42,898 nt of DNA from a virus (IMGVR_UViG_3300027917_000075:1-42898), one strand, 5' to 3'; counted from the first letter of the stretch, positions 16,058 through 21,321 are shown. A program made the numbers and translations. Notes: generated by a model from the letters alone, not told the origin.

Positions 16058-16761
16058 TGTGTAGCCCCCCTTTCTTCCACGCTTATTATCGTGTCATCAT
16101 TGATAATAGCTTGAAAGTCATAACTAATATTGCCTATTGTTACACTACTACCTGCAGGGCTAAATGTGTTAATCCTATTCATTTGAATAGTTAGGTTTTC
16201 ATCATTTAATCTCCAAAAGTCATTAGCCTTATGCCTACCTGTGCATACATTACTACCATACATAGTATGAAATGTACGCAATTGTGGCGTATACATTTGA
16301 TTAGCTTTCTTGTCATAGCAAAGCACTAATGGAATAGCAAACAACGGCTTAATCTTTAATATCACATTAGCATCTCTATCTCTAAACGCATTCCACATAG
16401 CCCGTCGGTAGTTAATACGAAGCCTATTACGCAACCAACTCATTGAAGCACTAACCTCATTAGGCGAATAGATAATAATGCGTACAGGCATCAACACGCC
16501 ATTAAAAACTATAACAGGCTGATTAAACATACTTTCAGGTATCGCAATAGCCCCTCTTGTTTCAAATTTACGCAAGTGTGCTATTTGCGTATCCCATTCT
16601 TCTTGCATATTATCATTAAGCACTTGCCCAAACTCTTGGGCTAATTGCCCGTGCCTTTCATCATAGAACTCTTTAAGCTCAGCGTTAATATCTATGCCTT
16701 TAGCTTGTATTTCGCTAACAGCATATACTTTGTCGCCTAGCTTTAGATAATTGACTTCCAT
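16045..16761 (-). CDS. E2-like protein (PRTRC protein B / Prok-E2 family D type)
   Basis: 238 residues. The N-terminal half is helical and variable; the C-terminal half has a strand-rich stretch ILKIKPLFAIPLVLCYD, then HTMYGSNVCTGRHKANDFW. The Cys in GSNVCTG (C173) fits the GxVCxG context recalled for prokaryotic E2-like proteins of the PRTRC protein B type, which sit beside E1, JAB and ubiquitin-like genes. This is pattern recognition without a search, so the family call is moderate. It lies between the ubiquitin-like gene and the E1-like gene, the order expected for a conjugation cassette. A GGGGG SD precedes the ATG and a strong hairpin lies immediately before that. Confidence 0.65.
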   Translation of the reverse strand: MEVNYLKLGDKVYAVSEIQAKGIDINAELKEFYDERHGQLAQEFGQVLNDNMQEEWDTQIAHLRKFETRGAIAIPESMFNQPVIVFNGVLMPVRIIIYSPNEVSASMSWLRNRLRINYRRAMWNAFRDRDANVILKIKPLFAIPLVLCYDKKANQMYTPQLRTFHTMYGSNVCTGRHKANDFWRLNDENLTIQMNRINTFSPAGSSVTIGNISYDFQAIINDDTIISVEERGATQWQV

Positions 16762-16783
16762 AGGTTTAACCCCCTTTAGATTA

Positions 16784-16851
16784 GGGCTACGATACTGCTA
16801 AATGATGAGTTTAGAATTGCCAAGTATCACTTGTCTTTTGTATCGTAGCCC
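16784..16851 (-). promoter_or_regulatory. Branched intergenic RNA structure between ubiquitin-like and E2-like genes
   Basis: GGGCTACGATAC (16784-16795) pairs over 12 bp with GTATCGTAGCCC (16840-16851). Enclosed are two further hairpins, CTAAA/TTTAG (16798-16814) and CAAGT/ACTTG (16821-16833), giving a three-way junction. The structure ends a few bases before the SD of the E2-like gene. No U-run follows. It may control relative expression of the ubiquitin-like protein and the enzymes. Confidence 0.75.
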
Positions 16852-16861
16852 CTTTTGTTAT

Positions 16862-17068
16862 TTACTTCTTCGCTTGGTCTAAGACGGCACTAACACGAAT
16901 ATCATTCATATCAACCATATCAGGCAAGTCATCAGGCGTTGTCATCAATTGACCTTTATGAAATACTTTAAAAGCCCCTTTGATGCCTTCATCTTTTGCC
17001 TTTTCAATAATCTTGCTCTTTGCTTCTGCCTTGCTAATTAAACCATTGTCGCTTGTTTCCCATACCAT
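16862..17068 (-). CDS. Ubiquitin-like beta-grasp protein candidate (68 aa)
   Basis: 68 residues. A helix (about 12-27, KAEAKSKIIEKAKDEG) is followed by strands GAFKVFHKGQLM, a DLPD segment and NDIRVSAVLDQ. This matches the second half of ubiquitin in order: helix, LIFAGKQL-like strand, TLSDY-like turn, last strand. The C-terminus is LDQAKK, with no Gly-Gly, as in some prokaryotic ubiquitin-like proteins of E1/E2/JAB cassettes. SD AAGGAG precedes the ATG. It is the first of the four cassette genes. The fold is inferred from pattern and neighbours; a structure prediction would decide. Confidence 0.6.
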   Translation of the reverse strand: MVWETSDNGLISKAEAKSKIIEKAKDEGIKGAFKVFHKGQLMTTPDDLPDMVDMNDIRVSAVLDQAKK

Positions 17069-17116
17069 TTGTTTTCTCCTTTGCTACTTGTTAATAATAG
17101 CTTAACCCGTGCCACA

Positions 17117-17269
17117 TCACACCACATCATCATTATCGCATAACTCTAACCCCCTTTCCAGTTGTGCCTTAGCCCACATCACACCTGCGTTATATCCTTT
17201 AGCAAAACCCAAGAAATAGCCACATAACATTACAACACTACCACTAAGCCAAAAGACTAAATATATCAT
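17117..17269 (-). CDS. Small membrane protein (50 aa)
   Basis: I start it at ATG 17269, where GGGGGATAGCACA provides an SD, rather than the upstream ATG at 17311, which has none. The product MIYLVFWLSGSVVMLCGYFLGF has one membrane helix, then AKGYNAGVMWAKAQLERGL and an acidic end. Its start overlaps the TGA of the tiny gene upstream. Role unknown; a small phage membrane effector is possible. Confidence 0.65.
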   Translation of the reverse strand: MIYLVFWLSGSVVMLCGYFLGFAKGYNAGVMWAKAQLERGLELCDNDDVV

Positions 17270-17358
17270 TGTGCTATCCCCCAAAAGAATTGTATTGCCC
17301 ATAATACCCATAGCCCAAAGGCTATGAGTATTAGGGCTAATGCATTAGTATCTTTCAT
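17266..17358 (-). CDS. Tiny membrane protein (30 aa)
   Basis: ATG at 17358 with GGGGG eight bases upstream; TGA overlaps the next ATG by four bases. Nearly the whole product (NALALILIAFGLWVLWAIQFF) is one membrane helix. Together with the following 50-residue membrane protein it forms a coupled pair of microproteins. It is short, so the evidence is SD, coupling and hydrophobicity only. Confidence 0.6.
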   Translation of the reverse strand: MKDTNALALILIAFGLWVLWAIQFFWGIAQ

Positions 17359-17596
17359 TTAACAAGCCCCCTTTAGTAATGCCCCTTGCATCTAACTTAT
17401 CAAAGTCTAGGTCATTATCTAAAAGGTCTTGTAATATCCCCAAGCGTGTATATATCTTACACACTTCACTTGCCACATTAACATCAAGGGGCATAATTGA
17501 TATGCCTAAATGCCCCAAGTCAACACGAATACCACGCAATATATATTGCTCATAGGTCATACCATTATCAACTATTGTCTTTAGCTCTACGCACAT
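17345..17596 (-). CDS. Hypothetical protein (83 aa)
   Basis: The start is set at ATG 17596, preceded by AAAGGGGGCTAAGA, instead of an upstream ATG lacking an SD. The product MCVELKTIVDNGMTYEQYILRG... has a beta-helix opening and an acidic helix (LQDLLDNDLDFDKLDARG). It overlaps neighbours on both sides. No family recognised. Confidence 0.65.
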   Translation of the reverse strand: MCVELKTIVDNGMTYEQYILRGIRVDLGHLGISIMPLDVNVASEVCKIYTRLGILQDLLDNDLDFDKLDARGITKGGLLNERY

Positions 17597-17714
17597 TCTT
17601 AGCCCCCTTTGTTTTAGTGTTATTGCCTTTAGGCTCAAAGCGTTCATACCACCCAAGCCCCTTGCACTTGTCCTCTACCACTTCAGCTTTATTTATTAAT
17701 TCACATTTGTCCAT
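17568..17714 (-). CDS. Small basic protein (48 aa)
   Basis: ATG 17714 to TGA 17568, with AAAGG upstream; its end overlaps the next gene's start region. The product MDKCELINKAEVVEDKCKGLGWYERF then turns very basic (KGNNTKTKGAKNVRRAKDNS). It starts after a strong hairpin (17733-17767). No family recognised. Confidence 0.5.
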   Translation of the reverse strand: MDKCELINKAEVVEDKCKGLGWYERFEPKGNNTKTKGAKNVRRAKDNS

Positions 17715-17732
17715 AGTAATAGCCTTTGTTAT

Positions 17733-17767
17733 AATAACACAAGGGGCATTTAGCCCCTTGCGTTATT
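17733..17767 (-). promoter_or_regulatory. Intergenic hairpin
   Basis: CAAGGGGC (17740-17747) pairs with GCCCCTTG (17753-17760) around a 5-base loop; after one A/C mismatch the stem continues AATAAC/GTTATT (17733-17738, 17762-17767). It lies between two minus-strand genes and ends a few bases before the next SD, as do the other hairpins of this block. No proper U-run follows. Confidence 0.7.
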
Positions 17768-17776
17768 GTGCTTTGA

Positions 17777-18064
17777 TTATAGGTCTATTTGCGTTATACT
17801 GTCAGATGATTTATTGGGCTGTGGCACTTTGCCCACTCTAACATCAACATATAAAGTTATAGGTTCGCCTTTGTCCGTTGTGCCTATTGCTATGCCCGAT
17901 TTAAAACGCCCTGCCCCCTTATAGAACTTTGCAAGTTGTTTATAACTTGACTTTACGCCGTTGTATTCTTGCTCGATAGTGCGTGGCTCGAATACTATCT
18001 TTGGCATAATATACTGCCCTGCCGATACTGCCATACCACTTTGCCATTTTACTTGATTAGCCAT
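17777..18064 (-). CDS. Hypothetical protein, first gene of the accessory block (95 aa)
   Basis: Starts at ATG 18064, after AAAGGGGGTTACAGTA; an in-frame ATG 21 bases earlier would place the SD inside the gene. It has beta-prone and basic segments (YIMPKIVFEPRTIEQEYNGVKSSYKQLAKFY, ITLYVDVRVGKVPQP). No family recognised. It is the first gene downstream of the leftward promoter near 18134-18162. Confidence 0.7.
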   Translation of the reverse strand: MANQVKWQSGMAVSAGQYIMPKIVFEPRTIEQEYNGVKSSYKQLAKFYKGAGRFKSGIAIGTTDKGEPITLYVDVRVGKVPQPNKSSDSITQIDL

Positions 18065-18133
18065 TACTGTAACCCCCTTTGCCAATTTGTTTAGCTATTT
18101 GGCGTTTAGCTTGTGGCGTTTTGCCACGCTTTC

Positions 18134-18162
18134 AGTATAACCCGATTTTTCGATTTTCGCAA
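18134..18162 (-). promoter_or_regulatory. Probable promoter for the leftward accessory block
   Basis: On the minus strand TTGCGA (18157-18162) is separated by 17 bp from TATACT (18134-18139). The match is moderate (4/6 and 5/6). It points toward the gene at 18064, with a leader of about 60 bases that includes a small hairpin (GTGGC 18113-18117 with GCCAC 18123-18127). Confidence 0.55.
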
Positions 18163-18203
18163 CCCGTTGCCGTGCAACAACTTGCGACAATTTCGGGGCG
18201 TGG

Positions 18204-18241
18204 TTTCCGACGGGGAAACATTTGGTTTTCCGACGGGGAAA
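18204..18241. repeat. Duplicated 15-mer TTTCCGACGGGGAAA
   Basis: Two perfect copies at 18204-18218 and 18227-18241, 23 bp apart start to start. Each is itself partly palindromic (TTTCC...GGAAA), which suggests protein binding sites. They adjoin the tandem decamers. Confidence 0.85.
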
Positions 18242-18258
18242 TGCGAAAAAATGCCGAT

Positions 18259-18298
18259 TTTTGCGTGGTTTTGCGTGGTTTTGCGTGGTTTTGCGTGG
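18259..18298. repeat. Four tandem copies of TTTTGCGTGG (iteron-like)
   Basis: Four perfect contiguous 10-bp units. A 10-bp period puts each copy on the same helix face, as expected for iterons bound by an initiator or regulator. They stand next to A/T tracts in the non-coding region. Confidence 0.9.
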
Positions 18299-18313
18299 CT
18301 ATTAGTATCGTAA

Positions 18314-18388
18314 TGCGTATTGCGTTAGAAAAAAAAAAAGAGGCATATTATTAAGAATAAATGTTTTTTGTTACACACGCAATACGCA
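18314..18388. repeat. 12-bp perfect inverted repeat with 51-bp spacer
   Basis: TGCGTATTGCGT (18314-18325) and ACGCAATACGCA (18377-18388) are perfect complements. The spacer contains an A-tract. It may extrude as a cruciform or bind a dimer; it lies between the decamer repeats and the T-tract. Confidence 0.8.
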
Positions 18389-18421
18389 GGGCGTATAGGG
18401 CATAAAAGACAAGAAAAAAAT

Positions 18422-18458
18422 ATAAAGTATTATATAATCTTTATTTTTTTTTTTTTTT
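18422..18458 (+). terminator. Possible rho-independent terminator or AT-rich unwinding tract
   Basis: ATAAAG and CTTTAT arms (18422-18444) with a very AT-rich stem precede fifteen T residues (18444-18458) on the plus strand. The stem is weak, so it may instead be simply an easily melted tract of an origin. As a terminator it would insulate the rightward promoter from upstream transcription. Confidence 0.35.
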
Positions 18459-18479
18459 AGTCCTATGCCTAGTATAGCA

Positions 18480-18505
18480 CGGCACGGCACACGGCACACG
18501 GCACA
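18480..18505. repeat. Short tandem repeat CGGCACA
   Basis: Three perfect contiguous copies (18485-18505) preceded by a partial copy CGGCA (18480-18484). A GC-rich patch within AT-rich non-coding DNA. Function unknown. Confidence 0.8.
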
Positions 18506-18671
18506 AGTATATGATATATATAGACATAGCCCCCCTGCCTATTGGATTTCGCATCTATGCCCACAGCTGTCGCGTAGGATCGACCTTTAAAATATTCTAA
18601 AATTTTTCTAACATGTTGAAAAAGGGTGACAAACATTGACATTTTTTTTTCACAAATTTTTGCAATTTTTG

Positions 18672-18747
18672 ACAATCCATTGTACATTTTTTGTCACTTT
18701 TGTACAATCAATTGTAAAAAAATGCTTGACTTTGTACAATCAATTGT
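18672..18747. promoter_or_regulatory. Three operator-like palindromes at exact 32-bp spacing
   Basis: ACAATCCATTGT (18672-18683), ACAATCAATTGT (18704-18715) and ACAATCAATTGT (18736-18747) start 32 bp apart, about three helical turns. The last lies inside the spacer of the rightward promoter, so binding there should block RNA polymerase. The two proximal copies share a longer context, TTTGTACAATCAATTGT. The ribbon-helix-helix-like proteins encoded just downstream are candidate binders. Confidence 0.8.
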
Positions 18748-18754
18748 CTATAAT
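18726..18754 (+). promoter_or_regulatory. Rightward sigma70-type promoter
   Basis: TTGACT (18726-18731), 17-bp spacer, TATAAT (18749-18754). Start would be near 18761, giving a short leader with AAGGAGG before the ATG at 18786. An operator palindrome occupies the spacer. Confidence 0.88.
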
Positions 18755-18785
18755 TGACACTAGAAAATTAACTAAGGAGGTGAAA

Positions 18786-19037
18786 ATGGAATATTTTCCA
18801 GATAAAAACTTAAAAGAGTGCTACGAATCACTCAACACGTTACACGATCAAGCACACCACTCATCACAGATGATGGCGGCAGATGGCGACGAGGATTTAG
18901 CACAAATGTTAACTTCTATGTACATTTCTAATCATAATCAGGGAATTATGTTGTGGCATTTGCTTATCAGATTAGAAAAAAAAATGGATGCTCTTTTAGC
19001 TAAGATAGATAAACCTCATAAGAGATTTGAAATTTAA
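18786..19037 (+). CDS. Hypothetical protein, first rightward gene (83 aa)
   Basis: ATG with a perfect SD (AAGGAGGTGAAA). The product is acidic and helical, rich in His and Met (LHDQAHHSSQMMAADGDEDLAQML), with a C-terminal helix LLIRLEKKMDALLAKI that could be a coiled coil. No family recognised. Being first after the repressible promoter it is an early gene. A T-rich stretch (19038-19079) follows and may attenuate transcription. Confidence 0.8.
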   Translation: MEYFPDKNLKECYESLNTLHDQAHHSSQMMAADGDEDLAQMLTSMYISNHNQGIMLWHLLIRLEKKMDALLAKIDKPHKRFEI

Positions 19038-19124
19038 AAATATTTTATTTTTTTTATATATTATTTTTTTTTATTTTTTAAAAGGAGAAACAGTAAACCA
19101 TTTGTGCGTACGAAAGGAGGGGAT

Positions 19125-19298
19125 ATGAGCCACAATGTAAGAATTTCCGATAACCTATGGCCGTTACTGGCCGCGGAAGCCGGGAAACGTATCACGACGC
19201 CATCAAGACTCACTGATTTAGCCATCAGACGCGAGCTTGGGTTAGAACCAACGAGGATTATAATAGAGAAGGAGGAAAAAGATGGCGAAAATTGTTAA
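19125..19298 (+). CDS. Ribbon-helix-helix-like small regulator (57 aa)
   Basis: Start chosen at ATG 19125, directly after GAAAGGAGGGGAT; an earlier GTG has no well-placed SD. MSHNVRISDNLWPLLAAEAGKRITTPSRLTDLAIRREL fits the strand-helix-helix pattern of CopG/Arc-type DNA-binding proteins, which act as dimers on palindromes. It may be an autoregulator of the promoter with the ACAATCAATTGT sites. The next gene overlaps it by 17 bases. Confidence 0.6.
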   Translation: MSHNVRISDNLWPLLAAEAGKRITTPSRLTDLAIRRELGLEPTRIIIEKEEKDGENC

Positions 19299-19758
19299 AA
19301 GAATCAGTTTTTATGCGGAAACTTGGACTCAAATTGAGGAAAAGGCTAAAGTACGTAACACGAGCCCCACACAATGGGTTATAGATGCCGCAATGGACCG
19401 TCTACACGGTACGATCCGTGACACGCAACTCGCAATTGACGTTTCTGCACCTGCGAGTAAGCGTCCCAAGCGTCCCAAGACTGAGGTACAGGAAGATAAG
19501 CCTTCGGGCGAGACTCCACCTCCCAATTGGGGCGTGGACATTAAGAGGATACAGGAGCTGCAGGAGGTCGTGGCCCGTGAGAGAGACCTTCTGGAGAGCT
19601 ACCTTAGTGCCACGGTGAGGGATCCTGCCACGGGTGAGGACGTACCGGATAACCCCGACGCTTGGTATATAGTGGAGTGCCGCGAGAGACTAAGCGCGGC
19701 GGAGGAAGAGCTGGATCAGTTGGTTCCAAAGACGGAGGCACCTGATGAGTTGGTATGA
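19282..19758 (+). CDS. Ribbon-helix-helix-like protein with C-terminal coiled-coil region (158 aa)
   Basis: The first 45 residues, IVKRISFYAETWTQIEEKAKVRNTSPTQWVIDAAMDRL, again look like a ribbon-helix-helix domain. A Pro/Lys-rich linker follows, then charged helices (IKRIQELQEVVARERDLLESYL, ECRERLSAAEEELDQL). Its GC content is visibly higher than its neighbours. It may regulate or organise DNA; the tandem arrangement with another RHH-like gene is notable. GGAGG precedes the ATG. Confidence 0.6.
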   Translation: MAKIVKRISFYAETWTQIEEKAKVRNTSPTQWVIDAAMDRLHGTIRDTQLAIDVSAPASKRPKRPKTEVQEDKPSGETPPPNWGVDIKRIQELQEVVARERDLLESYLSATVRDPATGEDVPDNPDAWYIVECRERLSAAEEELDQLVPKTEAPDELV

Positions 19759-20137
19759 ACGAGCCCTAGAACTGCTAGGGGTAAGGAGGAGAGACATGGC
19801 TACATCAGCTATAAACACCGCTACTTATGTGGAAGGGCTGTCTGCTGCGAGGTTGGAAGCCGCTAGACAGCAAATGGAGCACCTAACGGATACAAGTGGT
19901 TGGTACCTTGATCCAGATATAGGAGGTGATTTAGTAGCAAATTGGGATAATGTCACAACCACGGCAAATGGCACCGGTAATGCCCTCTATATACATCAGG
20001 ATGGCGCGTTTCAGCCTGTATATGAGCACGTACCCTATGGAGCTACAATAGCTGTAGCCCCGGAGCCCGAGCCGCGTGTCGTACCTATAACGGACTTTGG
20101 TGAGTGGTTGATGAAGAAATATAACAAAAAGGACTAG
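19745..20137 (+). CDS. Hypothetical protein (130 aa)
   Basis: The ATG at 19745 overlaps the previous stop and has GGAGG at good distance; a second ATG at 19796 also has AAGGAGG upstream, so the true product may be 113 residues. The body contains YVEGLSAARLEAARQQMEHL, then beta-prone segments with GNALYIHQDGAFQPVYEHVPYG, and an end PITDFGEWLMKKYNKKD. No family recognised. Confidence 0.7.
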   Translation: MSWYERALELLGVRRRDMATSAINTATYVEGLSAARLEAARQQMEHLTDTSGWYLDPDIGGDLVANWDNVTTTANGTGNALYIHQDGAFQPVYEHVPYGATIAVAPEPEPRVVPITDFGEWLMKKYNKKD

Positions 20138-20171
20138 GAAATTATGTAAACCAAAGAAAGGAGGTTAACCT

Positions 20172-20708
20172 ATGTTAACCGAACAAATCGCGAGAGTGTG
20201 TCATGAAGTGAACAGGGCGTATTGCGTGTCAATGGGTGACGAATCACAGTTGCCTTGGGATCAAGCGCCGAAATGGCAGCAAGAGTCTGCTATTAAAGGA
20301 GTTACAGCTCACCTAGAAAACCCCGAATTATCTCCACGAGAAAGCCACGAACTATGGGTAACGAATAAGATGAAGGAAGGTTGGGTGTACGGGCCGCAGA
20401 AGAATGTTGCGGAAAAACAACATCCGTGCATGGTTGCGTATTATGATTTACCAATGTCTCAACGATCTAAAGATTATATCTTTAAAGCTATTGTTAATGA
20501 GCTGCAAGGCTTTAGAAAACGTTGCACGGAGGATGAGGTTAATTCGGCAATGAATCAACTAAAAGGAGAAGATGATGGACAAAGTAGAGATACAGAAGAT
20601 AGTCCTGAAGTTAGGGAAGAAGGAAGTCAGCCTGAGTCTGGAGGAGGCGAAGAAGCTCCACAGCCTGTTGAACGAGACATTCGGGAAAACGGTGGAGATA
20701 TATCATGA
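20172..20708 (+). CDS. RyR-domain protein
   Basis: 178 residues. The first 120 match the RyR domain seen in many phage proteins: QQESAIKGVTAHLENPELSP, HELWVTNKMKEGWVYGPQKN, KQHPCMVAYYDLPMSQRSKDYIF. The phage function of RyR domains is not established. The C-terminal 50 residues are Glu/Gly/Pro rich and overlap, in another frame, a second gene starting at 20572, which may explain their low complexity. SD AAGGAGG precedes the ATG. Confidence 0.85.
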   Translation: MLTEQIARVCHEVNRAYCVSMGDESQLPWDQAPKWQQESAIKGVTAHLENPELSPRESHELWVTNKMKEGWVYGPQKNVAEKQHPCMVAYYDLPMSQRSKDYIFKAIVNELQGFRKRCTEDEVNSAMNQLKGEDDGQSRDTEDSPEVREEGSQPESGGGEEAPQPVERDIRENGGDIS

Positions 20709-20859
20709 TAGATGGTATTGGAAACCGTGGTATCCGTATTATACCTATTGTAGCAGTGGTAATAGTGCTTTAAAGTTAAGTACGGGCACCGTATTATGTA
20801 GTGCGGATACGGGTACGTTGACGCTGGATGCGTCTACCAGCGACGTGCTCAAGGCGTAA
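20572..20859 (+). CDS. Small phage protein overlapping the RyR gene (95 aa)
   Basis: AAAAGGAGAAG directly precedes ATGATG. The opening VEIQKIVLKLGKKEVSLSLEEAKKLHSLL (strand, strand, helix) is a pattern common among small phage proteins near packaging genes. The tail is Ser/Thr rich with short beta repeats. 137 bases overlap the RyR gene in a different frame. No function known. Confidence 0.65.
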   Translation: MMDKVEIQKIVLKLGKKEVSLSLEEAKKLHSLLNETFGKTVEIYHDRWYWKPWYPYYTYCSSGNSALKLSTGTVLCSADTGTLTLDASTSDVLKA

Positions 20860-20892
20860 GTTGTAAGTGGTTGGAAATAATAGACTTTTTTA

Positions 20893-20921
20893 TTGACAAA
20901 TCGACACATTTGTGCTATATA
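20893..20921 (+). promoter_or_regulatory. Promoter for the packaging/structural genes
   Basis: TTGACA (20893-20898), 17-bp spacer, TATATA (20916-20921). The predicted start of transcription, six to eight bases on, falls at 20928-20930, at the ATG of the small terminase gene. No SD is seen before that ATG. This suggests a leaderless mRNA. Confidence 0.7.
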
Positions 20922-20928
20922 TAAGACA

Positions 20929-21321
20929 ATGACTATAATCGACTTATATATAGCTTTTAAAGCAAACCCCGGTAACGATAAGAAGGACGATGCGTTCTTT
21001 TGTAGCGATACCGGGGTTTCTCTTTCTGAGCTTCGACGAGAGAAGAAGCATCATAGAAATTGGGCGAAATCAGCTCTTAATCTCCGGCGTGAGCACTACG
21101 CCGAGAAAATGGTAGAAATTGACAAAGCTTTGTTTATAGCCGCCAAAAATGGAGACACGAAGGCGGCTGATTTATTATATAGACGATTTGATGGATGGAA
21201 TCCGAAGGTCGTCGAGCAAACTAATAATTTCTACAATTTCGCAGACTTAGTTAAAGGAATTAAGGATGCAGGAACTCAGCAGGGAAGACGCACAACTGTT
21301 ATACGAAAAAGCGAAGAGTGA
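20929..21321 (+). CDS. Terminase small subunit
   Basis: 130 residues counted from ATG 20929; an in-frame TTG at 20893 is inside the promoter and is rejected. An N-terminal helical region (LSELRREKKHHRNWAK) may bind DNA; the segment KALFIAAKNGDTKAADLLYRRFDGWNPK is characteristic of small terminase subunits. It is followed with overlap by the large subunit. It would recognise the packaging site and recruit the motor. No SD; likely leaderless. Confidence 0.8.
   Translation: MTIIDLYIAFKANPGNDKKDDAFFCSDTGVSLSELRREKKHHRNWAKSALNLRREHYAEKMVEIDKALFIAAKNGDTKAADLLYRRFDGWNPKVVEQTNNFYNFADLVKGIKDAGTQQGRRTTVIRKSEE

Larger units (their letters stand above)
18065..18785. other. 721-bp non-coding control region, candidate replication origin
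   Basis: No convincing gene: the open frames here are crossed by repeats, and candidate starts lack SD sites. It separates the leftward and rightward transcription units. It holds a leftward promoter, a duplicated 15-mer, four tandem decamers, a 12-bp inverted repeat, A- and T-tracts, a heptamer repeat, three operator-like palindromes and the rightward promoter. Tandem repeats beside AT-rich DNA between divergent operons is a layout often seen at phage and plasmid origins; origin function is inference. Confidence 0.6.

Noticed and set aside
16784-16851. tRNA-like gene because of its branched structure.
   Set aside because: The closing stem is 12 bp, there are only two internal arms, and no T-loop or anticodon pattern is present.
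14547-17068. Assignment as a CBASS or Bil defence system.
   Set aside because: There is no cyclic nucleotide synthase or effector, and the Ubl and E2-like sequences were matched only by pattern, so only a general conjugation-cassette label is justified.
17309-17326. Hairpin CATAGCC/GGCTATG as a further regulatory structure.
   Set aside because: It lies inside the coding frame of the 30-residue membrane protein and is short, so chance or coding constraint suffices.
18259-18298. CRISPR array.
   Set aside because: The decamers are contiguous without spacers; they are simple tandem repeats.
18079-18354. Plus-strand open frames (66 and 91 codons) through the non-coding region.
   Set aside because: No SD, the translation is dominated by the decamer repeat, and they oppose the leftward promoter.
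19038-19124. Terminator after the first rightward gene, because of T-rich sequence.
   Set aside because: There are T-runs but no GC-containing stem before them; only weak AT pairing is possible.
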